From positions 411,725 through 475,724 of the forward strand of contig NZ_JACFTB010000004.1 in NCBI RefSeq assembly GCF_014281965.1: DNA of 64,000 nucleotides, in the 5' to 3' direction. Origin of the DNA: Rhodococcus sp. BP22. Lineage in GTDB: Bacteria > Actinomycetota > Actinomycetes > Mycobacteriales > Mycobacteriaceae. Shown piece by piece: positions 24,776 to 34,873 of this stretch (position 1 is its first letter; every line of letters starts with the position of its first letter). The position numbers were made by a program, and so were the translations under genes. The notes beneath the pieces are model-generated. The model made no database searches and was not told the DNA's origin. It saw only the letters and a list, made by a program, of their open reading frames with translations.

Positions 24776-26938
24776 ATGGCCTTTGCATCCGAACATCCCG
24801 TGGTGGCTCACTCGGACTTCCGCCCCGTCGGAGACATCGAACGCACGGGGCCCGCATTCGAGGTCGTCAGTGAGTACGAGCCGGCCGGAGACCAGCCGGC
24901 CGCCATTGCCGAGCTCGAGCGTCGGATCAGGGCCGACGAGAAGGACATCGTGTTGCTCGGTGCCACCGGTACCGGTAAGTCTGCAACGACGGCTTGGCTC
25001 ATCGAGAAGCTGCAACGCCCCACGTTGGTGATGGCCCCGAACAAAACCTTGGCCGCACAGCTCGCCAACGAGCTACGAGACATGCTTCCCAACAACTCGG
25101 TCGAGTATTTCGTGTCGTATTACGACTACTACCAACCCGAGGCGTACATCGCCCAGACGGACACCTACATCGAGAAGGATTCCTCGGTGAACGACGACGT
25201 CGAGCGGTTACGGCACTCTGCCACGGCCAGCTTGCTCTCGCGGCGCGACGTAGTGGTTGTCGCGTCGGTTTCCTGTATCTACGGTCTGGGCACACCGCAG
25301 TCCTACGTAGATCGGTCCATCGAGCTGCAGGTAGGTGTCGAGGTTCCCCGCGATGCCCTGTTGAGGCTTTTGGTGGATGTGCAGTACACCCGCAACGACA
25401 TGGCCTTCACTCGTGGTTCGTTCCGGGTTCGAGGCGACACCGTCGAGATCATTCCCTCGTACGAAGAGCTGGCGATTCGGATCGAGTTCTTCGGAGACGA
25501 GATCGAGGCGCTGTATTACCTGCACCCTCTGACCGGTGACGTCGTCCGTCAGGTGGACTCCGTCCGGATCTTCCCTGCCACGCACTACGTTGCAGGCCCG
25601 GAGCGTATGGAGAAGGCAGTCAAGAACATCGAGGCGGAACTCGAGGATCGGCTCGCCGAGTTGGAGGGCAAGGGCAAGCTGCTCGAAGCCCAGCGACTGC
25701 GCATGCGCACTCAGTACGACCTCGAGATGATCAAACAGGTTGGTTTCTGCTCCGGTATCGAGAACTATTCGCGGCACATCGACGGCAGAGGCCCAGGCAC
25801 AGCGCCCGCGACGCTCATCGACTACTTTCCCGAGGATTTCCTCATGGTAATCGACGAGTCCCATGTGACCGTCCCTCAGATCGGCGCGATGTACGAGGGC
25901 GATATGTCCCGCAAACGCAACCTGGTCGAATTCGGTTTCCGGCTACCGTCGGCGACGGACAACCGGCCATTGACATGGGAAGAATTCACCCAGCGGATCG
26001 GGCAAACCGTGTACCTGTCGGCGACGCCGGGCAAGTACGAACTGGGGCAGACCGGTGGAGAATTCGTCGAACAGGTCATTCGTCCCACTGGACTCATCGA
26101 TCCAGCGGTGGTCGTCAAGCCGACCAAGGGGCAGATCGACGATCTCGTTCACGAGATTCGCATTCGTGCAGACAAGAACGAGCGCATCTTGGTCACCACA
26201 CTGACGAAGAAGATGTCCGAGGACCTCACCGACTATTTGCTCGAGCTCGGCATCAGAGTCCGATACCTTCACTCCGACATCGACACTCTGCGAAGAGTGG
26301 AGTTGCTACGCCAACTGCGGCTCGGGGAGTACGACGTTCTGGTCGGTATCAACCTCCTACGTGAGGGGCTCGATCTGCCGGAGGTCTCACTCGTTTCGAT
26401 TCTCGACGCGGACAAGGAAGGCTTCCTCCGTAGCGGCACCAGCTTGATCCAGACAATTGGCCGCGCAGCTCGTAATGTGTCCGGCGAGGTTCACATGTAC
26501 GCGGACAAGATGACGGATTCGATGAAGTACGCCATCGAGGAAACCGATCGTCGGCGCGAGAAGCAGGTGGCATACAACAAGGAAAAGGGCGTCGATCCGC
26601 AACCGCTTCGAAAGAAGATCGCGGACATCCTCGATCAGGTGTACGAGGAGGCCGACGACACCGACGAATCGGTGGAAGTCGGTGGTTCCGGGCGTAATTC
26701 GAGTCGGGGTCGTCGTGCCCAAGGCGAGAAAGGACGCGCCGTCAGTTCCGGCGTATACGAGGGGCAGGACGTCAAGTCGATGCCGCGGGCCGAGCTGGCA
26801 GCCCTGGTGAAGAACCTCACCGACCAGATGATGAATGCAGCTCGCGAGTTGCAGTTCGAGCTTGCAGGCAGGCTACGGGATGAAATCCAGGACCTAAAGA
26901 AGGAACTCCGCGGGATGGACGCGGCGGGTCTGAAGTAA
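24776..26938 (+). CDS. uvrB: excinuclease ABC subunit B
   Basis: The damage-verification helicase of nucleotide excision repair, 720 residues. Walker A GATGTGKS (62-69), the beta-hairpin region [10 protein letters not shown] that grips DNA, DESH box ([11 protein letters not shown]), helicase motifs V-VI ([23 protein letters not shown]) and a C-terminal UVR domain ([35 protein letters not shown]) that contacts UvrC. An Arg/Ser-rich linker precedes the UVR domain. UvrA lies 10 kb downstream; uvrC is not here. Confidence 0.97.
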   Translation: MAFASEHPVVAHSDFRPVGDIERTGPAFEVVSEYEPAGDQPAAIAELERRIRADEKDIVLLGATGTGKSATTAWLIEKLQRPTLVMAPNKTLAAQLANELRDMLPNNSVEYFVSYYDYYQPEAYIAQTDTYIEKDSSVNDDVERLRHSATASLLSRRDVVVVASVSCIYGLGTPQSYVDRSIELQVGVEVPRDALLRLLVDVQYTRNDMAFTRGSFRVRGDTVEIIPSYEELAIRIEFFGDEIEALYYLHPLTGDVVRQVDSVRIFPATHYVAGPERMEKAVKNIEAELEDRLAELEGKGKLLEAQRLRMRTQYDLEMIKQVGFCSGIENYSRHIDGRGPGTAPATLIDYFPEDFLMVIDESHVTVPQIGAMYEGDMSRKRNLVEFGFRLPSATDNRPLTWEEFTQRIGQTVYLSATPGKYELGQTGGEFVEQVIRPTGLIDPAVVVKPTKGQIDDLVHEIRIRADKNERILVTTLTKKMSEDLTDYLLELGIRVRYLHSDIDTLRRVELLRQLRLGEYDVLVGINLLREGLDLPEVSLVSILDADKEGFLRSGTSLIQTIGRAARNVSGEVHMYADKMTDSMKYAIEETDRRREKQVAYNKEKGVDPQPLRKKIADILDQVYEEADDTDESVEVGGSGRNSSRGRRAQGEKGRAVSSGVYEGQDVKSMPRAELAALVKNLTDQMMNAARELQFELAGRLRDEIQDLKKELRGMDAAGLK

Positions 26939-26946
26939 CGCGGATT

Positions 26947-26996
26947 CGACCATGCCGTAGCCAACGCGCCGCGACCATGCCGTAGCCAACGCGCCG
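26947..26996. repeat. 25-bp tandem direct repeat, two copies
   Basis: The unit CGACCATGCCGTAGCCAACG plus CGCCG occurs twice in perfect tandem, with four further bases of a third copy (26997-27000). It lies between the uvrB stop and the next gene; I saw no other copy in the window. Confidence 0.9.
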
Positions 26997-27032
26997 CGAC
27001 GAAGGGTCCGGGCGTTCGCTACGGTTTACGGC

Positions 27033-27896
27033 ATGGACGCATCCACTGCCGGCCGGAGTGCTCGCGCACTCGAACTTCTCCATTCGGTGGCGTACTTCGT
27101 CCCAGAGACTCAGGACGGGCTGGTGGAGGCGGGCCTGGCTGGCCGTGCCTGCTATTTCGCCGGACGTGCCGCGCCGTTGGGCGCGGTGGGGGCTGGAGTT
27201 GTGACAGCTACTTTCTACAACTTCAACCGTGAGCTGATTGCACCGTTGATTCCAGCTGCGTGGTCGATATGTGCCCCGGAAAAGATCATGCAGATCCGCT
27301 ATCGCGCGTTGGACGCGGCCTTCACGAGGCTTCTGGGTGCTGACGTTATTTCTTCACACGAGATGAGCGAAGCTGCCGAACTTGCTTCGATAGCAGCTCG
27401 TGGAATTCCCGGGGACGATGGACGGCCGCTGTATTCCGCGTACGCCGAACTCGAATGGCCTACGGCACCGCACCTCGTTCTGTGGCATGCGCTGACGCTG
27501 CTTCGCGAGCACCGCGGGGATGGGCATATTGCTGCCTTGCAGACCGCAGAATTGAACGGTATCGAAGCCTTGATCACCCACACCGCAACGGGGTACGGAT
27601 TCGAAAAGGAGTTCGCCCGTAAGCGTCGTGGCTGGTCTGTCGAGCAGTGGGACGAGGCCGTGGGGGCACTTGCCGATCGTGAAATCCTCGACACGGACGG
27701 TGCGTTGACCGAGCACGGGCAGGACATCCGCACACTTGTCGAGGACATCACGGACGATCTGGCGCTCGCACCGTGGGCTTCGTTGGGTGAAGACGGCGCC
27801 GCGCGTCTGGTCGAGCTCGCGTCGCCATGGCGCGACGCACTTCTCGCTCAGAACGTGTTCCCGGACGGCATTTTTGGGCCGGCCGTCGAAAAATAG
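27033..27896 (+). CDS. SCO6745-type helical protein
   Basis: A 287-residue all-helical protein that resembles a widespread actinobacterial family (SCO6745-like). N-terminal LELLHSVAYFVPETQDGLVEAGLAG, then YFAGRAAPLGAVGAGVVTATFYNFNRELI, are the conserved-looking parts; the C-terminal third has a winged-helix flavour (WSVEQWDEAVGALADREILDTDGALTEHGQDIR). No enzymatic activity is known to me. It is monocistronic, converging with the ABC permease gene. Confidence 0.75.
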   Translation: MDASTAGRSARALELLHSVAYFVPETQDGLVEAGLAGRACYFAGRAAPLGAVGAGVVTATFYNFNRELIAPLIPAAWSICAPEKIMQIRYRALDAAFTRLLGADVISSHEMSEAAELASIAARGIPGDDGRPLYSAYAELEWPTAPHLVLWHALTLLREHRGDGHIAALQTAELNGIEALITHTATGYGFEKEFARKRRGWSVEQWDEAVGALADREILDTDGALTEHGQDIRTLVEDITDDLALAPWASLGEDGAARLVELASPWRDALLAQNVFPDGIFGPAVEK

Positions 27897-27909
27897 CGGG
27901 TCGTTCAGG

Positions 27910-28767
27910 TCAGCTGGTGATGTCCTTGGTGGCGAACACCCGCCAGGCGAACACGCCGAAGACGGCCGCGTAGGCAAGCGCGGAGAACGATCCGACGAAC
28001 ATGTCGTTCCAGCTGATTGTCGGTTGCAGCGCATCTGTCCACGAATTTGCGTAATGCCCGGGCAGGTAGTTGCGAAGCGAGCCGAGCGCGGTGATCTGGT
28101 CCAGAATCTGCAACAGAATCGACGTCATGACTGCTCCGCCGACCGCGCCGAGTGGCGCATCGGTCAGAACCGAAAGAAGCATCGCCAGGCCTGCCACCCA
28201 CAACAGGTTGACTCCGATGTAGGCCACTGCAATGGCAAGTCGACTGAGTGCGTCGACGTAGGGCAGTCCGTCACCGAATGGGGTTACGAGTGGTTCTGCG
28301 CCGTAGAGCGCGGTGCCCAGAATCAGCGATACGAGAACCAGAACGACTACGGCGGCGATGGACAACGTCGCCGATACCAGTGCTTTCTGCACGAGAAGCC
28401 GGGTGCGCGGCACCGGGATGGCGAGCAGATATCGCAGCGATGACCAGGACGCTTCGCTCGCCACGGAGTCTCCGAAGAACAACGAGACAACGACGATGAG
28501 CAGAAACCCGACTGACATGAACAGTGCGAACACGGTGAAATTGACACCGCCCCGGGTCCCGAGCTCTATCAGACCGCCCGTGTCGGAATCGGCCGAGGAA
28601 CTTCCGACGGCAAAGGCGATTGCCAGAATCACCGGCAACAGTGCAAGGAATCCGATAGCGAACTGTGTGCGGCGCCGACCGAACTGTCGACGCAACTCGG
28701 TGCGGAACGGAAGGGTCTTGCCCGCGTGATATCCGGGTGCCCGCCCGTCTGTGTGCGTCGTACTCAT
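27910..28767 (-). CDS. ABC-2 type transporter permease
   Basis: A membrane permease of 285 residues with about six helices; an N-terminal cytoplasmic region (FRTELRRQFGRRRTQFAIGFLAL) precedes the first helix, and the segment SVASEASWSSLRYLLAIPVPRTRLLVQK is typical of ABC-2 exporters. Its ATG overlaps the stop of the hydrolase-ATPase fusion gene (ATGA), so the two form one transporter. The substrate is unknown. Confidence 0.88.
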   Translation of the reverse strand: MSTTHTDGRAPGYHAGKTLPFRTELRRQFGRRRTQFAIGFLALLPVILAIAFAVGSSSADSDTGGLIELGTRGGVNFTVFALFMSVGFLLIVVVSLFFGDSVASEASWSSLRYLLAIPVPRTRLLVQKALVSATLSIAAVVVLVLVSLILGTALYGAEPLVTPFGDGLPYVDALSRLAIAVAYIGVNLLWVAGLAMLLSVLTDAPLGAVGGAVMTSILLQILDQITALGSLRNYLPGHYANSWTDALQPTISWNDMFVGSFSALAYAAVFGVFAWRVFATKDITS

Positions 28768-31679
28768 TCGTGTTCTTTCGTCGATACGGTTCCACTGGCT
28801 TCAGCGTCGATTTCGGCTAACTGTGTCAGGTGCTCGGTGTCGCGATGTACCAGATCGAGGAAGACATCTTCGAGCCTCGTGGACTGGGAGAGCCCGCGCA
28901 CTTCGAGGCCGGCGTCGAAGAGAGCCCTGATCACGATCGCCGGATCGACGCTTCCGATGTCCACTCGAACGACCGACTCGTCGACGACTGTCGGCGAACA
29001 CCCCAGACCGCTCAGCACTGCCGATGCCTTCTCCGCGTCGTCGACTCGTACTTCGGTCATTCCGCCTGCCGCAGTCAGCTCCCGGACAGTACCCGAGCTG
29101 ATCACCGACCCACGGTTCATCACTACGACGTGCGTACAGGTCTGCTCCACCTCGGCCAGCAGGTGACTCGAGACCAAGACGGTTCGTCCGGTTTTGGCGT
29201 AGTTGATCAGGACCTCGCGCATGGTGCGGATCTGTGGTGGATCGAGACCGTTGGTGGGTTCGTCGAGGACCATCAGATCCGGTAGCCCCAGCATTGCCTG
29301 GGCAATCGCCAAGCGTTGGCGCATCCCTTGGCTGTACGACTTGACCTTCCGCTCGACCGCAGTGCCGAGATCGGCGATCTCCAACGCTTCTTCGAGGTGT
29401 GCGTCTTCGAGGGGACGGCCGGTGGCCTGCCAGTACAGGCGCAGGTTTTCGGTGCCACTGAGGTGGGGGAGAAATCCGGACCCTTCGACGAACGACCCCA
29501 GCCTCGACAGGACGGGGGCTCCGGGCGAGACCTTGTGCCCGAAGACCCGGATGTCCCCGCTCGTCGGGGTGATCAAACCCATGAGCATCCGCAGGGTGGT
29601 CGTCTTTCCGGCGCCGTTCGGGCCGAGTAGGCCGAGCACCTGCCCCTGACGGACCTCGAAACTGACGTTGTCGACGGCCTTGAATCCGTTGGAGTAGGTC
29701 TTGGCCAAATCGGTGATTACCAGTGGGGTGTCGATGAGATCTTCGTCCACTTCGGCGATCAAGCGTCTGCGCGATCGGATGATGTTGACCGCGATCAATG
29801 CACCCAGTGCGGCGACGATGACGCCGATGCCGACGATCGGGCCGAGTGGAACGGTACTCGTGCTGCTCGCCACCCCCGCCACGGTCGGCACTCGTAGCGC
29901 CGAATCATCCAATGCAACAACGAACTGCGCGGGCTCGAGGGGAACTGCGTATGCCTGATCGGTCGTGGACACCGACACTTCGACGTGATGTCCCTCGGGG
30001 ACTACATAACTGATGCCGGGCAGAACGACCGACACCGGAACGGGACCCGAATCGACGGTGTTCGGTAGGCGCACCGGGGCGACCGCGCCGCCGGGAAGGG
30101 TGCGCTTGCCGTCGGGGCCGACGTCGTACAGCTTGACGAACAGGACCGCCTGCTGTGGTTGCGCGAATGCTCCGATACGTAGGTCGATGCGGGATGCGCC
30201 CGTGATGGTGAGCGGTGCGGTCAGGGGATCGCCTGTGAAGGTGGCAGCTTGACCGGGGAGGTCCGCGGACAACTGCGAACCAGCTGATGTGGCGCTCAAT
30301 GTGGCCAGCACCGAGCCGAGGCCCGGAACGGATGAGATCGCCGATGGGGATGCCCCTGGCGGTCTGATGATGGTTTGCTCGTTCGGGGCTCCCGATTGCT
30401 CCGACATGGACGAGGTGGGACCAGAGGGGCGCAGCTCGACGGGTACTTCTGTGGTTGCGCTCGGTGCGCCTGCGGCGTCGGAACCGGAGAGCCCGGGGTA
30501 TTCCGGTGCTGTCATTCTGCGCCCGCGAGTTCGATTCTGTTCGATCGCAGGTGTCTGCAGCGAGTAGACGAACGGACGCGGCTGAGCTGCAACATCTACG
30601 GTTGTATCCGACATCAGTTGTGTACGAAGGAAATCCTTCATCGTGTTCTCGGCGTCGCCGCTTGTTCCACCGTCGTCGTGGCCGCCGTTGAACCAGCGAA
30701 CCTGGACATCACCACCGGCGTCGGAGATTTGCCTCGCCGTGGTGTCGGATTGATCGAGCCCGAACAGGGTGTCCTGCATGCCCTGTACCAGGAGCGTCGG
30801 TGCCTTGATGTTCGACGCGACGGCCGCGGGGGAGTGCGCCGTCAGTAGCGCCGACAATTCTGGTGATGGCTCACCGGTTACCGCCGATTGCGCGTATGCG
30901 GAACAGAACTCGGGTGCGAACCGTCCGCATCCCGCTGCTGCGCCGGGCTCGCTGGCTCCAGGGCGCGAGGCTGCTCCAGCTCCGAAGAAGACTCCTGCCC
31001 ATCCGCGTTTGAGTACTCCCTGTCCGCCGTAGACCGTAGCCGCAGGAGTTTTCGATGCATCCAGTCGAGCGCGGTCGTCGTCGTTCGTGACGCCGTAATT
31101 AGGGAACAGCGCTTGCCCCAGATCGTTCCAGGTGATGGCCGACGCGACTGCGTCGATCCGCTCGTCGGTTCCGGCAAGGCTCAACGCCAGTGCGCCGCCG
31201 TACGAGCCGCCGGCGACACCGACGCGGGGATCGCCGGGTCCGTCGAGTCGGACTTCGGGTCGATTCGCGAGCCAGTCCACCAGGCCGCGGCCGTCCGCGA
31301 CCTCCCGATCGGGGTCATTGATCGATATCGACCCTGTGCTCAGTCCGAAGCCACGAGCGCTGTAGGTCAACACCGTGAACCCGTCGTCGGCGAGCGCTCG
31401 TGCCTGTCCGTCGACCGAGAATTTGTCGCCGCCGAATCCATGGGCGAGAAGGACGGCGGGGGCCGGGGTTGTCCGAGGTACGTAGAGGCGCGTGTCGAGT
31501 GCCACGGTCTCGGTACTCCCCGGACTCTCCGGTAGCGTCACCGTGGTATCGACGGTGGTCGACTCATTGTCTGCGCTGGGCGAACGGGTGACGAAGTAGA
31601 CCGAGACGCCTGCAACCAGTATCACCAGAAGGATCGCAATGGAGGTCTTCACAGACCGTCTCGGCCGAGGGATGCGCAT
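28764..31679 (-). CDS. alpha/beta hydrolase - ABC ATPase fusion protein
   Basis: A 971-residue two-enzyme protein. Residues about 10-32 are a membrane anchor or signal. Residues 60-600 are an X-Pro dipeptidyl-peptidase/CocE-like hydrolase (oxyanion region LLAHGFGGDKFS; nucleophile S159 in GGSYGG; later GMQDTLFGLDQ and GHDDG for Asp and His) with the C-terminal beta-sandwich. A second membrane helix (VGIGVIVAALGALIAVNII, about 610-630) leads to a full ABC ATPase: Walker A GPNGAGKTT (about 682), signature YSQGMRQRLAIAQAM, Walker B LMVLDEPTNGLDPP. Topology inferred: hydrolase outside, ATPase inside. It is first in an operon with the ABC-2 permease. The ATG at 31679 is chosen because the anchor starts there. 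Confidence 0.85.
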   Translation of the reverse strand: MRIPRPRRSVKTSIAILLVILVAGVSVYFVTRSPSADNESTTVDTTVTLPESPGSTETVALDTRLYVPRTTPAPAVLLAHGFGGDKFSVDGQARALADDGFTVLTYSARGFGLSTGSISINDPDREVADGRGLVDWLANRPEVRLDGPGDPRVGVAGGSYGGALALSLAGTDERIDAVASAITWNDLGQALFPNYGVTNDDDRARLDASKTPAATVYGGQGVLKRGWAGVFFGAGAASRPGASEPGAAAGCGRFAPEFCSAYAQSAVTGEPSPELSALLTAHSPAAVASNIKAPTLLVQGMQDTLFGLDQSDTTARQISDAGGDVQVRWFNGGHDDGGTSGDAENTMKDFLRTQLMSDTTVDVAAQPRPFVYSLQTPAIEQNRTRGRRMTAPEYPGLSGSDAAGAPSATTEVPVELRPSGPTSSMSEQSGAPNEQTIIRPPGASPSAISSVPGLGSVLATLSATSAGSQLSADLPGQAATFTGDPLTAPLTITGASRIDLRIGAFAQPQQAVLFVKLYDVGPDGKRTLPGGAVAPVRLPNTVDSGPVPVSVVLPGISYVVPEGHHVEVSVSTTDQAYAVPLEPAQFVVALDDSALRVPTVAGVASSTSTVPLGPIVGIGVIVAALGALIAVNIIRSRRRLIAEVDEDLIDTPLVITDLAKTYSNGFKAVDNVSFEVRQGQVLGLLGPNGAGKTTTLRMLMGLITPTSGDIRVFGHKVSPGAPVLSRLGSFVEGSGFLPHLSGTENLRLYWQATGRPLEDAHLEEALEIADLGTAVERKVKSYSQGMRQRLAIAQAMLGLPDLMVLDEPTNGLDPPQIRTMREVLINYAKTGRTVLVSSHLLAEVEQTCTHVVVMNRGSVISSGTVRELTAAGGMTEVRVDDAEKASAVLSGLGCSPTVVDESVVRVDIGSVDPAIVIRALFDAGLEVRGLSQSTRLEDVFLDLVHRDTEHLTQLAEIDAEASGTVSTKEHE

Positions 31680-31865
31680 ACAAGCCAATGTAGGTGAGAC
31701 CGCGTGATCGTGTTGTCGGCGATCTCCGCATGACGAGTGACAGTTACCGATAGTGTCATCGCAACGATCTTCGAGGCCCGTCATGTCGAGCCTCGAAGGG
31801 ATTCATGAAACAGCGGACCAAAGCGTCACGAATTTGTGTGACACAACCTACAACTGGAGGAATGA

Positions 31866-32318
31866 ATGAGTGCCTACCGCACCGTCGTCGTCGGAACCGA
31901 TGGCTCCGAATCGTCTTTGCGGGCTGTGGAGAAAGCCGCCGCGCTGGCGGGTGACGCCGACGCGAAACTCGTGATCGCGTGCGCCTACTACCCGTCGGAT
32001 CCGAAGGACAACGCCAAGGCAGCCGATGCCCTTCGCGAAGATGCCTACCAGATCACCGGCTCTGCACCCACCCATGACATTCTTCGGACCGCTCGCGAGC
32101 ACGCGATCAAATTCGGCGCCAAGAAGATCGACGAGCGAGCGATCGTCGGGGCCCCCGTCGAATCGTTACTGGAATTGGTAGGCGATGTCGAAGCCGACCT
32201 TCTGGTCGTCGGTAATCGCGGGCTCAACTCTTTGACAGGCCGTCTACTCGGATCTGTTCCGTCCGACGCTGCACGCAAGTCCACGTGCGACGTGCTTATC
32301 GTTCACACGGTGCGCTGA
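31866..32318 (+). CDS. universal stress protein
   Basis: A 150-residue UspA-fold nucleotide-binding protein. It has the N-terminal VVVGTDGSESSLRAVEKAA and the ATP-binding G-x2-G-x9-G-S type motif GNRGLNSLTGRLLGS. It sits in the position of mycobacterial Rv1636, a Usp reported to bind cAMP; the same role is an inference. ACTGGAGGAATG precedes the start. An inverted repeat GTCAC-N8-GTGAC at 31825-31842 lies just before the ribosome binding site. A strong hairpin follows the gene. Confidence 0.9.
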   Translation: MSAYRTVVVGTDGSESSLRAVEKAAALAGDADAKLVIACAYYPSDPKDNAKAADALREDAYQITGSAPTHDILRTAREHAIKFGAKKIDERAIVGAPVESLLELVGDVEADLLVVGNRGLNSLTGRLLGSVPSDAARKSTCDVLIVHTVR

Positions 32319-32358
32319 GCAGCCTCTCGCTTTTCGACTACCCCGCTTTTCGACTACC

Positions 32359-32399
32359 ACCGATGGCAGTCGACCCAGAACGGGTCGGCTGCCATCGGT
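32359..32399. terminator. bidirectional terminator between usp and helR
   Basis: An 18-bp stem (one G-T pair) from ACCGATGGCAGTCGACCC and its complement, loop AGAAC, between convergent genes; followed by CGTTT on the plus strand. Confidence 0.8.
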
Positions 32400-32424
32400 C
32401 GTTTCCGGCTGTCTCGCGGTCGTT

Positions 32425-34740
32425 TCAGTGGGCCGATACGGCGAACGAGGCCAATCCCGACAGTTCGCTCGGCAACGTCTGGGCATGAACGACGCCCAGG
32501 CGTTGCGTCGCACGAGTCAGCGCAACGTACAGGTCGCCCATTCCTCGTGGAGACTCCGCGAGGATGTCTGCTGGTTCGACGATGAGCACCGAATCGAATT
32601 CGAGTCCCTTGGCATCTCTTACTGTCGAGACGGTCACGAACTCCGATGTCAGATGCGACAAGTCTGCGAGAAGCCCGTGCGGCACCAGTACCGCGGTGAG
32701 ACCGGGTCGCGGGTGCTCGGAAACACGCTCGGCGACAACCTCTACGAGATCGGCGCTCGTGACGTGCTGTGCCCACGGCAGATTGCCCGATTCGCGGATC
32801 GACCTGGGAACCGACTGAATTGGGTCGATGGCAGCCAGCACATCCCGCGCAACGACCATGATCTCCGACGGCGTCCGGTAGTTCACAGTCAATTCCGTGC
32901 GCTTCCACCGCTTCGCGACATACGGTTCCAACACTTCGCCCCACGATGTGGTGCCTGCTGGATCTCCGGTTTGGGCGACGTCGCCCACCAACGTCATCCA
33001 GCGATTGGGGATGCGACGCATCACCATCCGCCACGCCATGTCGGACAGTTCCTGAGCTTCGTCGACGATGACATGGCCGTAGGTCCAGGTGCGATCGCCT
33101 GCAGCTCGCTCGGCTGTGGTCAGTCGGGCACCGGAGTCCTGTCTGGCGGCCAGTTGGCTGGCGTCGATCAAGTCGTATGCCATCAGGATCTCAGGGTCCA
33201 GTTCGTCTTCCAGATCCTGTGGCGCCGACCCTGTCAGAATATCCAACGCACCTTGAGCATCGGCAATCTGACTGCGCCACTGCCGATTTGCCCGTTCGCG
33301 TTCGGCTGCATCGTCGATCCCCAGTAACTCGGCCAACTCGTCGAGCAGAGGTGCATCCCCTGCACTGAAACCGCGTCCCACGCGAAGTAGGGAGTCCCGT
33401 TCGGCCGCCGACAGGTTCGGGGTAGCGGACTCGATTCTCTCCGGGGATGCGAATAGCTCCAGCAGAACTTGCTGCGGCGACAGGTCCGGCCACAGTGCAT
33501 CGATTGCTGCCATCACGTCGGCGTCTTCGCGCATTTCGTCTCGCATGTCGGCAATGTCATCGCGGCTGAGCAGACTTCCGCCGTCGACGAGGTTCTCACC
33601 GAGAGTTGCTGCGAGCTGCTGTGCAAGTCCGTCGATCACCGAGGACACGAACAGTGGACGCGCCAAGTTGTGTGGTCGTCGCGAGGATCGTGCGCGTCCG
33701 CGAGCCCGCGAGACGATCTTCTTGTCGAGGATGATGTCGTAAGTGTCGAAGCGCAAGCGCGTCGGCTCCGCCGGAATTTCTTGGCGATCGCGCACTGCCT
33801 TGGTCAGAACGGCGACCATCGACGTCGAGCCCTTCACCTCGGCCGCGGTGATCGAATCCTCCACCGTGGCCCGGACGCCCGGATACAGATTTCCGATCGT
33901 CGACAACAACACACCGGTTTCGCCGAGCGAGGGCAATACCTGGCCGATGTAATCGAGGAAGGTGGCATTCGGACCGATGATGAGAACGCCACTCTTCGCC
34001 AACTGCTGTCGATAGGTGTAGAGCAGATAGGCGGCACGGTGCAGGGCTACGGCCGTCTTGCCGGTTCCTGGGCCGCCCTGTACGACAAGCACGCTGCGGT
34101 GCTCCGACCGAATGATCGCGTCCTGTTCGCTCTGGATGGTCTCGACGATGTCGTTCATGTGCCCGGTGCGTGCCGCTTCGAGTGCAGACAACAGTGCGCT
34201 CTCACCCGCAACCCCGGTCGCCGTTGCATCGCGTCGCGCGTGCTGGGCCGCCTCCAGATCGAGGTACTCGTCGGCGATAGAGGTGACGCGGCGGCTGCGA
34301 GTGCGGATGTGTCTGCGGCGGACTACGTCCTCGGGCGCGGCGGGCGTCGCAAGATAGAACGGACGGGCCATCGGTGCGCGCCAGTCGAGCAGAAGCGACG
34401 CGTAGTCGTTCGCCTCGTCCAGAATGCCCACCCGACCGATGTAGCGGACACCGTCCTCCTCCGATTGTGGCGCGAGGTCGATGCGGCCGAAGCACAGTCC
34501 GTTTTCGGCGGCGTCGTACTTTGCGATGTCGTCGTTGTACATCTGACTGAACGATTCGCGCTCGCTGCGAGCCTGCGGAGTGCCGCCGGTTGCGAGGAGT
34601 ACTGCACTGAGCCGTGTACTTGCGTACTGACGGAGCGCATCCAACTGGTTGTAGAGCATCGTGACGTACGACTGCTCGCGATCCTGGTCGGACAGGGTGT
34701 CTTCTGACTCGTCGGCGATTGTGGGGCCGTCGTCCGGCAA
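32425..34740 (-). CDS. helR: HelD/HelR-type RNA polymerase recycling ATPase
   Basis: A superfamily 1 helicase-like ATPase of about 771 residues. The N-terminal coiled-coil arm (YVTMLYNQLDALRQYASTRLSAV) and DWRAPMARPFY are typical of HelD. Walker A GGPGTGKT is at about 222-229, motif II VDEAQELSD, motif III LVGDVAQTGDP, and motif VI LYVALTRATQRL. HelD/HelR proteins pull RNA polymerase off DNA, and actinobacterial HelR can displace rifamycin. The TTG at 34740 is chosen: GAGGAG stands four bases upstream, while the longer TTG start at 34794 has no ribosome-binding site. I could not find a convincing rifamycin-associated element upstream. Confidence 0.85.
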   Translation of the reverse strand: MPDDGPTIADESEDTLSDQDREQSYVTMLYNQLDALRQYASTRLSAVLLATGGTPQARSERESFSQMYNDDIAKYDAAENGLCFGRIDLAPQSEEDGVRYIGRVGILDEANDYASLLLDWRAPMARPFYLATPAAPEDVVRRRHIRTRSRRVTSIADEYLDLEAAQHARRDATATGVAGESALLSALEAARTGHMNDIVETIQSEQDAIIRSEHRSVLVVQGGPGTGKTAVALHRAAYLLYTYRQQLAKSGVLIIGPNATFLDYIGQVLPSLGETGVLLSTIGNLYPGVRATVEDSITAAEVKGSTSMVAVLTKAVRDRQEIPAEPTRLRFDTYDIILDKKIVSRARGRARSSRRPHNLARPLFVSSVIDGLAQQLAATLGENLVDGGSLLSRDDIADMRDEMREDADVMAAIDALWPDLSPQQVLLELFASPERIESATPNLSAAERDSLLRVGRGFSAGDAPLLDELAELLGIDDAAERERANRQWRSQIADAQGALDILTGSAPQDLEDELDPEILMAYDLIDASQLAARQDSGARLTTAERAAGDRTWTYGHVIVDEAQELSDMAWRMVMRRIPNRWMTLVGDVAQTGDPAGTTSWGEVLEPYVAKRWKRTELTVNYRTPSEIMVVARDVLAAIDPIQSVPRSIRESGNLPWAQHVTSADLVEVVAERVSEHPRPGLTAVLVPHGLLADLSHLTSEFVTVSTVRDAKGLEFDSVLIVEPADILAESPRGMGDLYVALTRATQRLGVVHAQTLPSELSGLASFAVSAH

Positions 34741-34815
34741 AGGGTCTCCTCGGGAGTTCGGCGACGAAATTTCGGTGAATCGAAATTCGCCCAAGCAGTC
34801 TATGACAAAAAAGAA

Positions 34816-34846
34816 CCCCGCCGCAGAACCGCAGTTCAGGACGGGG
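34816..34846 (-). terminator. terminator of the DoxX-repeat gene
   Basis: On the minus strand, stem CCCCG/CGGGG with an inner GAAC/GTTC hairpin, followed by TTCTTTTTT (forward A-tract 34807-34812). It lies between the DoxX-repeat gene stop and helR. Confidence 0.8.
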
Positions 34847-34873
34847 CCCTTTTCGATCAGCCTGTCGAATCGG

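Noticed and set aside
31825..31842. GTCAC-N8-GTGAC before usp as a CRP/GlxR site
   Set aside because: The arms are in the wrong orientation and spacing for TGTGA-N6-TCACA.
32328..32358. 15-bp direct repeat CGCTTTTCGACTACC, two copies
   Set aside because: Short local duplication beside the terminator; no sign of function or mobility.
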